A stretch of 64,000 nucleotides of DNA from Phycisphaerae bacterium (lineage in GTDB: Bacteria; Planctomycetota; Phycisphaerae; UBA1845; CAIVHJ01). The notes beneath the pieces were generated by a model. That model saw only the letters and a list, made by a program, of their open reading frames with translations, was not told where the DNA came from and searched no databases. The position numbers and the translations under genes were made by a program. Position 1 is the stretch's first letter. Each line of letters starts with the position of its first letter. Location of the stretch: positions 1 through 64,000 of the forward strand of contig JAJVHX010000025.1 of the NCBI GenBank assembly GCA_022072405.1, read 5' to 3'. Shown in pieces: positions 37,692-48,500 of this stretch.

Positions 37692-39500
37692 ATGAAGCGT
37701 GATCAAGAATCCATGGATATTTCTCCGGCGTTGCGAGCGGCCCGCGTGCTCTCTCCGCGCCGCGGAACCACTACCGCAACCACTCCGGAAGCATTGGCTT
37801 CTGAGCAATTGCACCATTTTGCCATCGATCCGCAAACAGATTATGGCCAGGCACTCTACCGCCTCAGCCTGCGTCTGTACCAGGCCGCTGCGGATTTACA
37901 GGAACTATGGGATCTGACCCTCCGCACATTGCAGCAGCTGGATCGCCGGGATCGTATCGCTTATTTCAACGCCAAGAAATTTCTCTGCTTTCAACTCGCC
38001 AAGTTGCTGGACAACCTGCAGAATCCTTTCCGCGCGACCTATCAGAGCCTCGGCTTCAACGATACCACCCTGACCTCCAAGGGTGCTTATCCGGTATTTG
38101 ATAACGTCACCGCGATTTTTACCGCCAACCCGGTGGTCGTCCGCAGCGCCACCTATATCTATGCCTGTACCGAATGGATCGATGATGCTTTCAAAGGCAA
38201 GGAATTGCTGCACCAGATTTACTCACGTTTACTGAACCCCACCTCCATAGCCTTGGCCAATTATATCGTCGACCTGGAAGCAGGCCCCTATGCGAATCAG
38301 TATTGGGCCTACAATTTCAACAGCGGCATGGCTGCTATCGACGCCCTATTGACTCATGTGATCAACTATGAAGATATCATCATTGCCTCGCGGAATACCT
38401 ATGGCGGGACTTATCAACTGCTGGTGGATCTCTTTGCCAAAAAGAACAAACAACGCATTGCTCTGGAGTGGTTCGATGGCCATTCCGGTGCCGACTTTGA
38501 ACAGTTTCTGGAGCACGTTCGCTACAAACATCGTGTCGCCATAGAACGCGGCAGCAACATCCGCCTCTATATCGAATCACCCTGCAATCCGCATGGCTAC
38601 GTTCTCGATGTGCCCGCCATCTGCCATCACGCCCACCAGCATCAGTGCCTGGTGATGCTCGACGCCACGGTGGGAACCCCCTTCCTGTACAAACCGCTCC
38701 GTCGCACCGATGAATCGGAACGGCCGGATTTCGTGATTCACAGTTACACCAAGGATTTGTGCGGCCACGGCTCCGCGACCGCCGGTGTGGTCATCGGCCG
38801 GAATGCCCAGATGTTCATGCCCAAGGGTCAGCATGGCGATGGGACCGGCTGGGAAAATACCCTCTTCTGGGATGTCTACTACATCAAAGGCGCATTTCTT
38901 GATTCCGAAAAAGCCTATGAAGTACTCAATGGAATCAAGACGCTCGATCTGCGCATGAAGCAGAAATGCATTAATACGCAGATATTGGTGCGCTTCCTGA
39001 ATTCGCATCCGCAGATACGCGTGAACTGCAACGCCCTGCCCGACAACCCCAACTACCCCCTGGCCCAGAAGGTGCTCTTACATGGCATGGCGGCACCGCT
39101 CTTTACCGTTGATATGGATCAGGCCGGCATCAGCCGTGAAGTATTCCAGCGCTTTTTTGATTGCCTCGATCCCATGTTCAACCACATGGTCAGCCTCGGC
39201 CAGACCAATACCATGATTCTCTGCCCGGCGCTCACCTCCCACTCGGAAATGACCACCGACGCCCTGCATGCGGCTGGTATCTATCTGACTACGATGCGCA
39301 TCTCCGTGGGCATGGAAGATCCCAAGCAGTTGATCGCTCATTTTATCAACGCGGCCTGCCTGGTGATCGATCCGGAGTATCCGGGCTTTTCTGATAATTT
39401 CATTAAGCCCGGCGAAGTGGATCGTCTGGTCGAAGAAACTTATCTGGCTGCACATCAGCGTTATATCCGCGACAGCGACAACCTGGCGGAATATTTATAA
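37692..39500 (+). CDS. PLP-dependent Cys/Met-metabolism-type enzyme, long form
   Basis: A 602-residue PLP enzyme of fold type I. The core resembles trans-sulfuration enzymes: YNFNSGMAAIDALL (phosphate-binding region), YIESPCNPHGYVLDV, VMLDATVGTPFL, and HSYTKDLCGHG with the PLP Lys at about residue 354. It is about 200 residues longer than standard cystathionine enzymes, mainly at the N-terminus (about 130) and in insertions near LRMKQKCINTQ. ATG 37692 with AAGGAT just upstream is preferred over the earlier frame start. The following cytidylyltransferase-like gene begins within 15 bases, so a shared pathway is possible. The substrate is unknown. Confidence 0.78.
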   Translation: MKRDQESMDISPALRAARVLSPRRGTTTATTPEALASEQLHHFAIDPQTDYGQALYRLSLRLYQAAADLQELWDLTLRTLQQLDRRDRIAYFNAKKFLCFQLAKLLDNLQNPFRATYQSLGFNDTTLTSKGAYPVFDNVTAIFTANPVVVRSATYIYACTEWIDDAFKGKELLHQIYSRLLNPTSIALANYIVDLEAGPYANQYWAYNFNSGMAAIDALLTHVINYEDIIIASRNTYGGTYQLLVDLFAKKNKQRIALEWFDGHSGADFEQFLEHVRYKHRVAIERGSNIRLYIESPCNPHGYVLDVPAICHHAHQHQCLVMLDATVGTPFLYKPLRRTDESERPDFVIHSYTKDLCGHGSATAGVVIGRNAQMFMPKGQHGDGTGWENTLFWDVYYIKGAFLDSEKAYEVLNGIKTLDLRMKQKCINTQILVRFLNSHPQIRVNCNALPDNPNYPLAQKVLLHGMAAPLFTVDMDQAGISREVFQRFFDCLDPMFNHMVSLGQTNTMILCPALTSHSEMTTDALHAAGIYLTTMRISVGMEDPKQLIAHFINAACLVIDPEYPGFSDNFIKPGEVDRLVEETYLAAHQRYIRDSDNLAEYL

Positions 39501-39514
39501 ATTGAGGATGGCGC

Positions 39515-40246
39515 ATCAGCACTACTTCTGGTGAAATCTGTATCATTCCCGCCAAAGCTCGCAGCAGCCGCCTGCCGGGCAAAAATATTGCGCTGCTGGC
39601 CGGTCGGCCGTTGCTCTGCTGGACGATTGATGCAGCGCGGGAAAGCAACTTGTTTGCCGTCATTCTGGTTTCAACCGATGATCCGGCCATTGCGCAACTG
39701 GCTATCGATTCCGGAGCAGTCGCACCATTCCTGCGCGGCGAGGAATTGACCCGCGACACCGTGGAAGTGCCCGAAGTCATCCGCCATGCTCTGAATTGGT
39801 ATGTGCAGAATCAGCATCAACATTTTGACTGGGTATGCGTTTTGCAGCCTACCTCACCATTGCGAACCGCTCAACACCTGGTCGAATCTAGACATTTGCT
39901 GCAAAGTGATCCGGCGGCGGATAGTTTGATTTCTATTACCCGCTATCATCACCATCCGGGTTGGGCCTTGCGGATCGAAGCGGGGGTAGTGATTCCCGAC
40001 AACCCCGCCACCGCCTCCGCCAGCAGACAACACCTGCCCCCGCTGTTTCATCCCGACGGTGCCATTTACTGGCAAAAAGCCTCGCGTGTGCTCGCCGAGG
40101 CGACAACCTACTCCGGGAGGGTCATCCCATATTACACGCCACCAGGTGTGGGACTGGATGTGGATTATCCGGAAGATCTGGAATTAGCGGAATGGCTCAT
40201 GAATCGTAGCCGAGAGTATCCACGTCAGGATTTCGGCATTGGATAG
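39515..40246 (+). CDS. CMP-sugar synthetase-like cytidylyltransferase with non-canonical start
   Basis: A 243-residue protein of the NeuA/PseF nucleotidyltransferase family, which activates acidic sugars with CTP. The nucleotide-binding loop IIPAKARSSRLPGKN lies at the very N-terminus, then LVSTDDP and LQPTSPLRT, and VDYPEDLELAEWL at the end. The conserved loop is upstream of the first in-frame ATG/GTG/TTG (39611). The frame opens at 39506 after a TGA. ATC 39515 lies 7 bases after GAGG (39504-39507) and is the most plausible initiation site. A frameshift or base-call error is the alternative. It overlaps the small convergent lipoprotein gene by 22 bases. Confidence 0.65.
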   Translation: MSTTSGEICIIPAKARSSRLPGKNIALLAGRPLLCWTIDAARESNLFAVILVSTDDPAIAQLAIDSGAVAPFLRGEELTRDTVEVPEVIRHALNWYVQNQHQHFDWVCVLQPTSPLRTAQHLVESRHLLQSDPAADSLISITRYHHHPGWALRIEAGVVIPDNPATASASRQHLPPLFHPDGAIYWQKASRVLAEATTYSGRVIPYYTPPGVGLDVDYPEDLELAEWLMNRSREYPRQDFGIG

Positions 40247-40407
40247 GCATAGTAGTCGATATCATCGTCACCCGCTAAATCAAAGACCGTTTGCGGTGTC
40301 GTTGGCTCGACCGTCAGATCACTGGTCGATTGGGTCTGGCAACCGCCGGCTGATATGAATACGCTTGCTGCGGTTATACCCAGCATCATAATTTCAATGA
40401 ACTTCAT
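40225..40407 (-). CDS. Short lipoprotein
   Basis: A 60-residue protein with a signal peptide and lipobox ISAGGC, leaving a mature peptide of about 38 residues rich in Thr, Asp and Pro. ATG 40407 is preferred because GGAGG lies at normal distance on the minus strand. No family is recognised. Its 3' end overlaps the cytidylyltransferase gene on the other strand. The spacer 40408-40590 shows nothing further. Confidence 0.5.
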   Translation of the reverse strand: MKFIEIMMLGITAASVFISAGGCQTQSTSDLTVEPTTPQTVFDLAGDDDIDYYAYPMPKS

Positions 40408-40590
40408 TCCCCAAGCCTCCTTCGGGCTGATCGTGCATTGCAGATTGTCACGTGGTAATTCGCCGGTGAAACCCCCCGGTTGATATAAGTATGCTCGCAA
40501 TTACGCTTGACGCAAATGAGATGTCCCAGAACTTCACCAAACTGATGATCTCGGACGATAATCTGAGAAGTTGGCTACACCAGCCGGTTG

Positions 40591-41691
40591 TTATCGGACC
40601 CCATCCTGTAACAGGCGGTTGATGGCCTGGCCGACTTCGACTTCGCTGACTTCCTGATCAACCAGCACCTCTCCCCATTTCGACGGCAGGATCATGCGTA
40701 TCCTGCCCGCCTGATTTTTCTTGTCGCTGCGCAATACATCCAGCACTCTGTCGATCTCAATTTCATCCGCGCAGCGAGTAGGTAATCCGAAGTACTGAAG
40801 CAAATTCTCCAGACGCTCTATTAGTCCGTGCTCGATAAGTCCGCGCTGCTGAGCGATGAACGCCGCGCCGATCATGCCCATCGCCACGGCTGCACCATGA
40901 CGGAGCGCAGGCATCAACACAAATTCCAAAGCATGACCAATGGTATGGCCGAAGTTTAGTCGCGCCCGCACTCCACTGTGATCGGTGACATCCTGGGCGA
41001 CGATGGCTGCCTTGTAACATACGTTACGATAGACCAGTTCTTCCAATACCTGCAGGTCGCGACGCAGAATGGCAGCCTGATTATCCTCCAGCCATGTCCA
41101 TTCCTCGATGCCTGCCAGAAAACCATGTTTCACACATTCCGCCATACCATTTACAAATTCCACATCGGGCAGAGTCTGCAAAAACTGAATATCCGTGATA
41201 ATGGCGCGCGGTTGATAGAAAGTGCCGATCGCATTCTTATGCCCATGATTCAGCCCATTCTTGCCGCCAATCGCTGAATCCACCGCTGCGAGCAGACTGG
41301 TCGGGCAATGAATCAACCCGATCCCCCGCGACCAGGTGCTGGCGACAAAACCAGCAAGATCACCAATAACCCCGCCCCCCAGCGCCACGATCACCGCCTG
41401 GCGATCGATCTGCTCACCCGCCAGAAAATCATAAAGGCACTCCGCCTGCCAGAGACTTTTACTCTCCTCGCCCGCCGGCACCATCCAACTGCTCACTCGT
41501 CGACCTGACGACTTCAGCCGTTCGACCAGCGGAGCACCCAGCAACGGACCAACCTGATCATCGCTGATGATGACGGTCACTGAAACCCCGGAAAGTTCCT
41601 GCTCGAGCAGCCGGATCGCTCCGACGCCGATCCAACATTCATGTGGATATTCGGGTATCGTTATTGCAATGTGTTGCATAGCGTCTGCCAC
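40591..41691 (-). CDS. aroB: 3-dehydroquinate synthase
   Basis: Second enzyme of the shikimate pathway, an NAD- and metal-dependent cyclase. The 366 residues show the family signatures VALGGGVIGDLAGFVASTW, CPTSLLAAVDSAIGGKNG, and the metal site with Glu in GMAECVKHGF and His in LNFGHTIGHALE. All expected motifs are intact. It lies just outside the left end of the integrative element. aroC lies just beyond the other end, so before insertion the two aro genes were about 3 kb apart. Confidence 0.95.
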   Translation of the reverse strand: MADAMQHIAITIPEYPHECWIGVGAIRLLEQELSGVSVTVIISDDQVGPLLGAPLVERLKSSGRRVSSWMVPAGEESKSLWQAECLYDFLAGEQIDRQAVIVALGGGVIGDLAGFVASTWSRGIGLIHCPTSLLAAVDSAIGGKNGLNHGHKNAIGTFYQPRAIITDIQFLQTLPDVEFVNGMAECVKHGFLAGIEEWTWLEDNQAAILRRDLQVLEELVYRNVCYKAAIVAQDVTDHSGVRARLNFGHTIGHALEFVLMPALRHGAAVAMGMIGAAFIAQQRGLIEHGLIERLENLLQYFGLPTRCADEIEIDRVLDVLRSDKKNQAGRIRMILPSKWGEVLVDQEVSEVEVGQAINRLLQDGVR

Positions 41692-41734
41692 GCGCGGGTG
41701 TTAAAAGGCGGAATGGGTGCTGTTAGAACTGCTT

Positions 41735-41793
41735 ACTGGGAGCGGGAGGATTCGAACCTCCGAAGGCTAACGCCAACGGGTTTACAGCCCGTC
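41735..41793. repeat. Left attachment site: displaced 3' part of tRNA-Tyr
   Basis: A 59-bp exact copy of 59667-59725. It holds the tRNA-Tyr 3' end, T-arm, variable arm and anticodon arm, but not the 5' part, so it cannot make a tRNA. Outside the 59 bp the two flanks diverge at once. This is the footprint of site-specific integration into the tRNA gene. Confidence 0.93.
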
Positions 41794-41859
41794 AACCCGC
41801 CATCGCAACCAGCATGCCACACAACGACTTACGACTATTCTGAAAAGGACTTTGCGCCA

Positions 41860-42015
41860 AACCTTGCTCCAGACAACCCAAATCATAGCATCTTAAGTCC
41901 GACGGTCAACGACCCCGAATTAACCCGCCTGCTCGACGCTTGGGGTAAGCTGTCACCGCTGAACCGGCAAGTCTGCCTGCCCCTGATTGAATCACTGGCC
42001 AGCCGGGGTGGATAG
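41860..42015 (+). pseudogene. Possible integrase C-terminal tail remnant
   Basis: An open frame directly inside the left att site reads KDFAPNLAPDN and later LTRLLDAWGKLSPLNRQV, ending at 42015. The first phrase resembles HFVPNFAPRD in the tail of the element's own integrase. The second resembles a Leu/Trp helix I associate with the ends of integrases in this phylum. No recombinase core precedes it. It may be what is left of an older element in the same tRNA. The resemblance is short and was not tested. Confidence 0.3.
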
Positions 42016-42072
42016 CCCGTACATGAATCGAAGCGGGTTTATATTGGATGCTCGGCTAAAAATCGAGAAGCT

Positions 42073-42231
42073 TCAAGAGGCGGCGGTGATCAGTTCCCCG
42101 CTGTCTTCGCTGGTCACCGTCGGAGCCAGCGTCATTCCATAGATCAGTGTACAAGTCAGAATAATGAACCCAACGGGCCATCGGAAGCAATCGCCGGTGT
42201 TACGGTGAGTGGTAACTTGTATAGCGATCAT
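42073..42231 (-). pseudogene. Truncated N-terminus of a DUF2723 membrane protein
   Basis: A 52-codon minus-strand frame: an N-terminal hydrophobic helix, then YGMTLAPTVTSEDSGELITAAS and a stop. LAPTVT...DSGELITAA is the start of DUF2723-family membrane proteins (GT-C-like), which normally continue with YxLGIPHPPGYP for hundreds of residues. Here the frame ends exactly at that point, at 42073, and no continuation is seen nearby. It is therefore the broken end of a gene otherwise lost or left elsewhere. Confidence 0.6.
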
Positions 42232-42416
42232 GTGTGAGGGTCCGCTCAATCACGCTCATCATAAACCGATAATTAATATATCACAGCAGGGTTCTTTAAG
42301 TGTTGTTATAAAAAAGCAATCCTCCGCGATGGGCCGGACAGAGTTAAATCCATACTGTTTGGGTGCGTGATAGATCACCCCATCATTGATGATGGCCTGT
42401 TGATCAACGAGGTACG

Positions 42417-42446
42417 TTGACATTGCGTTTATTCGCCGGATATATA
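42417..42446 (+). promoter_or_regulatory. Candidate promoter of the Rhs gene
   Basis: A perfect TTGACA (42417-42422) is followed after 18 bases by TATATA (42441-42446), inside an AT-rich patch. The start codon is about 75 bases downstream. The rest of 42232-42521 shows only an AT-rich, gene-free leader. Confidence 0.45.
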
Positions 42447-42521
42447 TTTTGAACAGACATGCTGATGAACGTGGAGTAACTTACATCAAGAACAGCCACA
42501 AGAGGTTAAGGGGTGTTCATC

Positions 42522-45500
42522 ATGCTCGCTCGAGGGATGGTTATAGTAGGGTTAGTGGGTTGGTGTACATCGTATGCCTGGGGGCAGGGATGTCCGCAGG
42601 GCGAAAATGCCTGCCCACAAGGTGACACCTGTCCACCTTGTGCCGAGTGTGATGATGGCGTCTGCGAAAGTGATTTTTGGCCCCGGGCGGTGGATCGTTT
42701 GACAATTGATTCGCTACGGCCAATGGATCCCAACAAAATAAACGTGACTATGACGGACTGTAGCGAATGCAGCACTTATTCGGGGACCGCTTACCAAGTT
42801 ACTGTAGAATCCTTTGATTTTTCAGACTGGAACGACTGCTGTTTTGAATCCGAATGCGCTCCATGCTTGCCATTATGTCCTGATTGCAAGTACGTTGATG
42901 CTGAAAACTGTTGTTGTGACGATTGGAACAGATGTGAGGAAACCCATTGTATGTCACAATGGTGTGTTCCTGAAGCAGAGCCGGCGGTGCGGGTTAAATA
43001 TGAGAAGGGACATTTTAAGGTCAATGTATGGGCTTACGATGATACTGGGTTAGTGCTTAGCGATGCGTTGGGGCCAGGATGTATTAGTGGTGGCGTCTGG
43101 TTTTTCACCAGTCCCAGTTATTCCCAGTTTCTACCAATCACCTTTACGATAGATATTGCCCCAACGAGTTTGACAGAGATTAATGATAAAATCACGATTG
43201 AAATAGGCACATACTACATCCTGCCCGGTAGTTGCTATGTAGCTATTGACCCTCATCCTAAAACTCGAGTATTTATTCCGAAAAGTTCTAAAATAGTCGG
43301 AGTTGAACTGGACCCAGTATGCAAACTGGCGAGCATTGAGCCACCCTCTTTTCATCCCGCTGGTGGTGGTTGTCAGAGTTGCGGGGCCGGGGTTTCTTCA
43401 GAATTACATCTACGGGGATTGCGCGGCAATTTGGCCGCACCCGATGGCTGGGTAAGTTTCTCTGGTATGCCAGGTAGTCGGAGTATACCCCATGCAGCGT
43501 TCAAGATACCTGGCATGGTCTATCCGTTGATGGCACCCCCCGATCCTGATATTAACAATACGCTCTCGGGATGGCAGATTGGCGGCATTCCCACTTCTGG
43601 AGGAAACGGCACAGAGTTCTGGGTCAAGGACCCCCAGGGGATCAAGTATCTCTATCGCGGGGATGCTCCGGCTGATCTGGAGGGGGTACGCCTTCCGCTT
43701 TATCAGATTATCGATACCACCCAGAGCGACTATGTTCTGGCTCAGTTTGATTCAACGCCGGATTATGATCTCGACGTGATGCACTTTGAACGGCAGTATG
43801 ATCCCAATGCCACCGGCGGAGAGAGCTATGAGATTCAGTATGATTATGATGGCTCGGATCAGCTGACCCAGCTGACCATGGCCACTCATGCCGGAACGAT
43901 CAAGTCGGCAGCCGTGTCCTATCAATCCGACGGACAACTGCTCTCCAAGCAATGGCTCAGCGGCGGATGCGGTGAAGAGAGTGCTACGTATGGGTATGGC
44001 TATGACGCGGATGGTCGCCTGACCCAGGTGACGGCAGATGCTGGTTCGGGTGCGGAGATCCTGCATTACTGGGAATATGACGAAGAGGGTCGACCGGTGC
44101 AGGAAGGCATGGGTTCGGGCGGGGGTGAAATCGTTAGCCGCAGTTGGATTTACGATGATGAAAACCAGGTGACCACGCTACGTCGCTATCAATCCAGTTC
44201 CAATTATGAAGAAGAAAAGCAGTATCGGTATGCCCCCACCGGGGAACTGACCAAAACAACGCACTATCTGGCGGTGAATGGCGGTGGAGCGGCGTTAGAT
44301 ACGCTGCGTGAGCTGACCCTTGATGAGCAGAGCGGACTACTGGATGCGGTGACCGTTACCTATCCCGCCGGTCATCAATACCGTGAAGAGTTCAACGATT
44401 ACGGATATAAGGATCGGGCGGTATTACTTGAGGCCGGTACGCAGACGGAATGGCAGCAGGCGGCTTATACCTACGAGATTTCGGAAGGAAAAACGGTCGT
44501 CGATACGATAACCGACGTGCACAACGGAGAAACCGATCACGATTATTATCATGACTATTCCGGGCGACTGGTCCAAAGTACCGTCACCTACCCGCTGGTG
44601 ACCGATGGAATATCAGGAAATCTGCATCAGAGCGTAGATTATTTTTATGATACCAGCCATCGACTGACCAAGCAGAAAACGGAAATTGTCGAAAACTCCC
44701 AGTATTCCTATGTCCATTATTTCTACGACGATTATGGCAATCTTATCGTCACCGAAGCGAGTGACAGTAATACCCCCACTTACGATCCCCCGGAATGGGA
44801 GTGTGCGGATTCCGAAAAACGAATCACCCAGTACCAGTATGATGAGCAGAACCGATTGACGAAGACGATTGATCCGGAGTGCAATGAGCAGGTGCGGGAA
44901 TATTGCTCCGCCGGGGCCTTGCTCAGCGAGATCAGCTACCAGGGATCAGCGGGTGGCGGCAGCAAGCTGAGCCAGACCGAGTATGAATATGACGACTTCG
45001 GGCGGTTGACCCTGGTGCAGGTAGCCAATGTGGCGGCGCCCTGGTCGGGCGTGCCGGGCAGCTGGAGTGAAACCGGATATGAATATGACACCTATGGCCG
45101 TCGCACCCAAATGATCCAGGACCCTTCCGGCGAGAATCTCCAGACCAGCTACGCCTATGACGACAGCAATCGGGTGACCCGGACCACTGGGCCGGACGGG
45201 GTCTGGACCCTGGTGGAGTTCGACGGTCGCGGCCAGATCAAAAAACAGACCGTTGGCCATGACAACGTCGCCCAGAACAGCTGGCAGGTGAACGAGTATT
45301 TTTACGACAGCACCAGCGGTAACCTGACCAAGGTCCTGGAACCGCAGGGCACGTCCACCACCTACACCTACGACGGCTACAACCGCCAAAGCACCATCAC
45401 CCAGAAGAACACCAGCGAAGCAACGCTCACCGTTACCACCCTGGAATATGACGAGGATACCGGCGACGTGATCCGGCGAACCGTGGCTGACTCAACGACA

Positions 45501-48500
45501 GAGCCGATCTCTATCTCCGAGAGCACATACGATGAACTGGGTCGGGTGTGGCGCACGCGAGAAAGGATCGATGGTGATGATCCCAGTAATGACGATTCCG
45601 TCTCACTCACCAGTTTTAATACGGCGGGCTGGACGCTCAAGAACGTGCAGAAAGGACCGGGCAAGACTAACCCCGATGACATTGAACTGCCAGGCGACGC
45701 CGTTACCGAGTACCAGTATGACGGCCTGGGCCAGGTGACCCGCACCATCGACCCGGTCGGCAGTGAATATCACCAGCAGTATGACCTGGCGGGCAATGTC
45801 ACCCAAAGCCGCGTGAAGATTGGCAGTGACTATCTCGACACCGTTTATGAATATGACGGCGGGAACCGCGTCACCAAGCAGTATGACGCCACCCACAGCA
45901 GCAGCCCTAACCCGGCCAATCCCGCTTACCGGGAGAGTTTTTACGACGCCCGGGGTCAGCAGATCAAACAGGTGGCCAGGAACAGCGGCGGGACGGCGCT
46001 CAATCAGCAGCGCTGGCTGTATGATGCCCTGGGACGACTCACGCGGCAGGCGGTGATGGCCGATGCGAGCAGTAGTAGCGCCGAAGCCCCCGCCACTGAC
46101 CAGCTGGTCGATTACGACTACAACGCCGTCGGGCGGCTCACGAAACAAAGCAGCTACAACATGGGATCGGCCTCGGCCATCGACACCAGCTACGCCTATG
46201 ACGATCTGGGCCGGCGGACCCGCACCACCGATCCCGGCGGGAACTACACGCAACTCGATTACGACCCCGCCGGCAGGATCACCCAGCAACTGGTCTATGA
46301 CGGCATCGATACGCGCACCCAGATATTGGCCTATGATACGGCTAACCGGTTGACCAAGGAAACCTGGCACGGTGCTACCAGCGATATCGAAACCGAATAC
46401 CACTACGACGCTGGTGGGCGGCGAACCCTTTTGATTGATCCGCTCGACCGCGAAACGAAATATGAGTACGACCTGCTGGGTCGCCAGACGAAGATGACCG
46501 AGGATCAAAACAGCCTGGCCCGCGAGACCGAGTACAACTATGACCGTCTGGGTCGCTTGACCACCCTGACCGCCAATGACGGCACCAGCGATGAAGTGAC
46601 GACTTATGGCTATGATCTGGCAGGACGGCGAACCACGATTGATTTTCCGGATGATCCACCCTCAACCATCACCTATGACTATGACCTGGCTGGGCGCCTC
46701 ACCTCAAAAACCGACCAGCGCGGGATTGCTGTCGCCTATACCTATGATGATCGGGGTTTATTGCTCACCAGAGGCGTCAGCAATGCCTCTCTGAGTGATA
46801 TCTACGTTTACGACGGCCTGGGCCGCATGACCAGCGCTAAGCGGACAGTCAGCGCTACCGAACAGAGCGAATCGACCTTCGCTTACAACGATTTATCCCA
46901 GTTGGATTATGAAGACGAGGAACTCTTCAACAGCGGCACCACCCGCCGCATGGACTACAGCTTCGACCAGGCCGGTAACCGCACGCTCTTTACTTACCCC
47001 TCCGGCACCAGCGTCCACCTCGATATCACCTACGACACCCTCAACCGGGCCAATGTCATTCAGCGCAACGATGTCAATCTGATCGACTATGATTATACGG
47101 GCTTGTACCTCGACCGCCGGCGGATGTTCACCGACTATTACGCCTGTGCGGTGTGGGTCGATTACGAGCCGACCTTCGATGAACATCGCCGCATGAGCAA
47201 TATCCTGGGTAAAGTCAGCACGGCCAACTGGGCGGGCCGGAAATTGAGTGACATTGATTATACCTACGACGCCGCCGGCAATCGCGATCTGGCCACTGCC
47301 GACGCCGCCACCAACTACTATGGGATGCTCCCCATCAGGAGCTATGATTACAACTACGATACGCTGCATCGAGTGACCCAGAACGACTTTACACCCGGCG
47401 GTTTTGAATCTTTCGACTACGACCTGCTGGGCAACCGGAGCCACTTTAAGGATTGGGATGATAACGATTACTGGTACGAACATAACCTGGCCAATGAATA
47501 TACGGGGCTGAGCGATTCGGAAGGAGGGCCCTTCTGGGATCAGTTGTACGATCCGGCGGGAAATCTGGTGACCGATGATAGCTACAAGGGCTATCAATAT
47601 GATTTCGAGAACCGTTTAATTAAAGTGTTTGAGGATGATGATTTTGACGGGGTTCTAGATGGCGGTGAAGCGGTCCTGTGGTCCGCCGATTACGATGCCC
47701 TGGGCCGGCGGATTCGGACGATCAATGGTGCCACGACCACCCACTATTACTATGATGGCCAGAATGTGCTGGTGGAATACAGCTGGAACGGTTCGTCCGA
47801 GACGCTCAAGCGCTATTACGTGCACGGGGCTACTTATATCGATGAACGGGCGGTGATGCGGGTGATCGGCAACACGTCGGTGGATTACTACTATTTCCCA
47901 CGGGAACTGTGGAGCGTGGAGGGGCTGGTCAACAACCGGGGCCACGAGGTGGAACGCTACCGCTATACCGCCTATGGTGATCCTTTCATTTTTGCGGTGG
48001 ATAGCCGGGATGTGAATTATGACGGTTATCGCAGTGTGGCCGACCGCAATGCGATCCTGAATTATGCCGGGCAGGCGCCCTGCACCGCTGGGCCGATCTA
48101 TGACCTCGACGGCGACGGCGATATCGACAGCAGCGACGCCTATGTCGCCTACACCCTCTGGGAACAGCAGCAGTCGTATCGTGCCCTGGTCTCCCTCGCC
48201 ACCAGCGGAATCACCAACCCCTACCTCTTCACCGGCCAACTCCTCGATACCATCGATAGTGGAAGTTTATACCTTTATCACTATAGGGCCAGAGCCTACG
48301 ACCCCACGCATGGAAGGTTCATGCAACGGGACTTATTCGCCGAATATGACGACGGCATGAACCTCTACCAGTACGTCAAGAGTTCACCCACTAACTACGC
48401 CGATTTCAACGGCCATCAGGTCTGCTGCATGGGACCTGGATGTTGCGGGTGGAATTCTACAACACTAGGGCAAGGATATCATAGTCCATACATTGCTTCG

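Noticed and set aside
41735..41793. Second functional tRNA-Tyr
   Set aside because: Only the 3' part is present; the acceptor 5' strand and D-arm are missing.
45603..46508. Long minus-strand frames (up to 300 codons) opposite the Rhs repeats
   Set aside because: YD repeats produce Val/Ile-rich open antisense frames; no independent motif or start signal.
47655..48239. Minus-strand frame that also occurs at 51091-51678
   Set aside because: It is conserved only because the Rhs core is duplicated; it is antisense to a clear coding region.
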